Positions 63,802 through 64,000 of a stretch of 64,000 bases of DNA are shown one piece after another (the first letter of the stretch is position 1; each line of letters opens with the position of its first letter). Source of the DNA: Agroathelia rolfsii. Taxonomy: Eukaryota; Basidiomycota; Agaricomycetes; Amylocorticiales; Amylocorticiaceae. A model generated the notes under the pieces. The model ran no database searches and was not told the origin of the DNA. It was given only the letters and a program-made list of their open reading frames with translations. A program made the position numbers and the translations under genes. The stretch lies in assembly GCA_018343915.1 (NCBI GenBank), contig JABRWF010000005.1, positions 3,879,001-3,943,000 on the forward strand. Reading direction: 5' to 3'.

Positions 63802-64000
63802 TGATGACCCGGAGGAACAATTACGAGCTTTTGCAACCTAGTGACTCGTGTCAGTGCAATGAAGTCGAAGGTACTGGCTCATGGAGGCCTGGAGTTCTGA
63901 GTGGAGCTACTAATGGGAACCGCTTTCCCAACCTACGCCAGCCTTTGGGTAATAAAACTCTTGCTGCAATAGCATTTCTCCAATTTATTGCCACAACTAT
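63802..64000 (+). CDS. Second UstYa-like (DUF3328) protein, N-terminus only
   Basis: Starts MMTRRNNYELLQPSDS and stays open for 66 codons to the window edge. The layout matches the family N-terminus: a YExL-type start, a polar stretch of about 40 residues and then a hydrophobic segment (TLAAIAFLQFIATT) that would begin the membrane anchor. The diagnostic lumenal motifs lie outside the window, so the call rests on this layout and on the complete member just upstream. Confidence 0.45.

Overview
The window is nuclear DNA of a filamentous basidiomycete, most likely an Agaricomycete. Genes carry many short (about 50-60 bp) GT-AG introns. The content is typical of such fungi: a KRE6/SKN1-type glucan synthesis protein, a DGAT2 acyltransferase, tandem cytochrome P450s, a NACHT-WD40 NLR, an NRPS-like reductase and DUF3328/UstYa-like proteins. 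A Rhizoctonia/Ceratobasidium-like fungus is possible, but that is inference from gene content. Exon models below were read by hand. Where a residue count is given as exact, every junction was checked for reading phase; otherwise lengths are approximate.

Layout. 0-5.6 kb: CDC48 and DGAT2, both forward. 5.6-16 kb: an accessory block with a mobile-element remnant, a hairpin-ended repeat, and an intact 11-exon NRPS-like adenylation-thiolation-reductase gene (reverse). That gene is flanked on both sides by decayed copies of one acyl-CoA oxidase/dehydrogenase-like gene. 17.6-20.2 kb: the KRE6/SKN1 gene. 21.0-26.5 kb: a 9-exon, 1608-residue C2-NACHT-WD40 protein whose 14 WD repeats are almost identical 129-bp units. 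27.6-29.9 kb: a bZIP transcription factor (reverse). 30.4-42.0 kb: four tandem P450 paralogues in which the outer two are broken and the inner two are open. 42.3-52.6 kb: housekeeping lipid and peptide genes, namely a long-chain-base-phosphate phosphatase, an acidic unknown protein, a Dug1-type dipeptidase and an oxysterol-binding protein. An intron-containing tRNA-Val(CAC) follows at 52.9 kb.

After the tRNA the character changes. About 11 kb (53-64 kb) is gene-poor and repeat-rich. It holds two more copies of the hairpin-ended repeat, each with a different internal minisatellite, and a six-unit array with an exact 127-bp period. The only convincing genes there are a complete 218-residue UstYa-like gene (60.7-61.7 kb) and the start of a second one cut by the window edge. 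UstYa-like proteins modify peptides in fungal ribosomal peptide pathways, so this edge may be one side of a natural-product cluster.

The items most worth following are the NLR with its homogenised WD array, the UstYa-like pair, the hairpin-ended repeat family, and the P450 array. In the P450s the oxygen-binding I-helix motif lies on a 14-nt microexon, and one open copy has lost the motif threonine.
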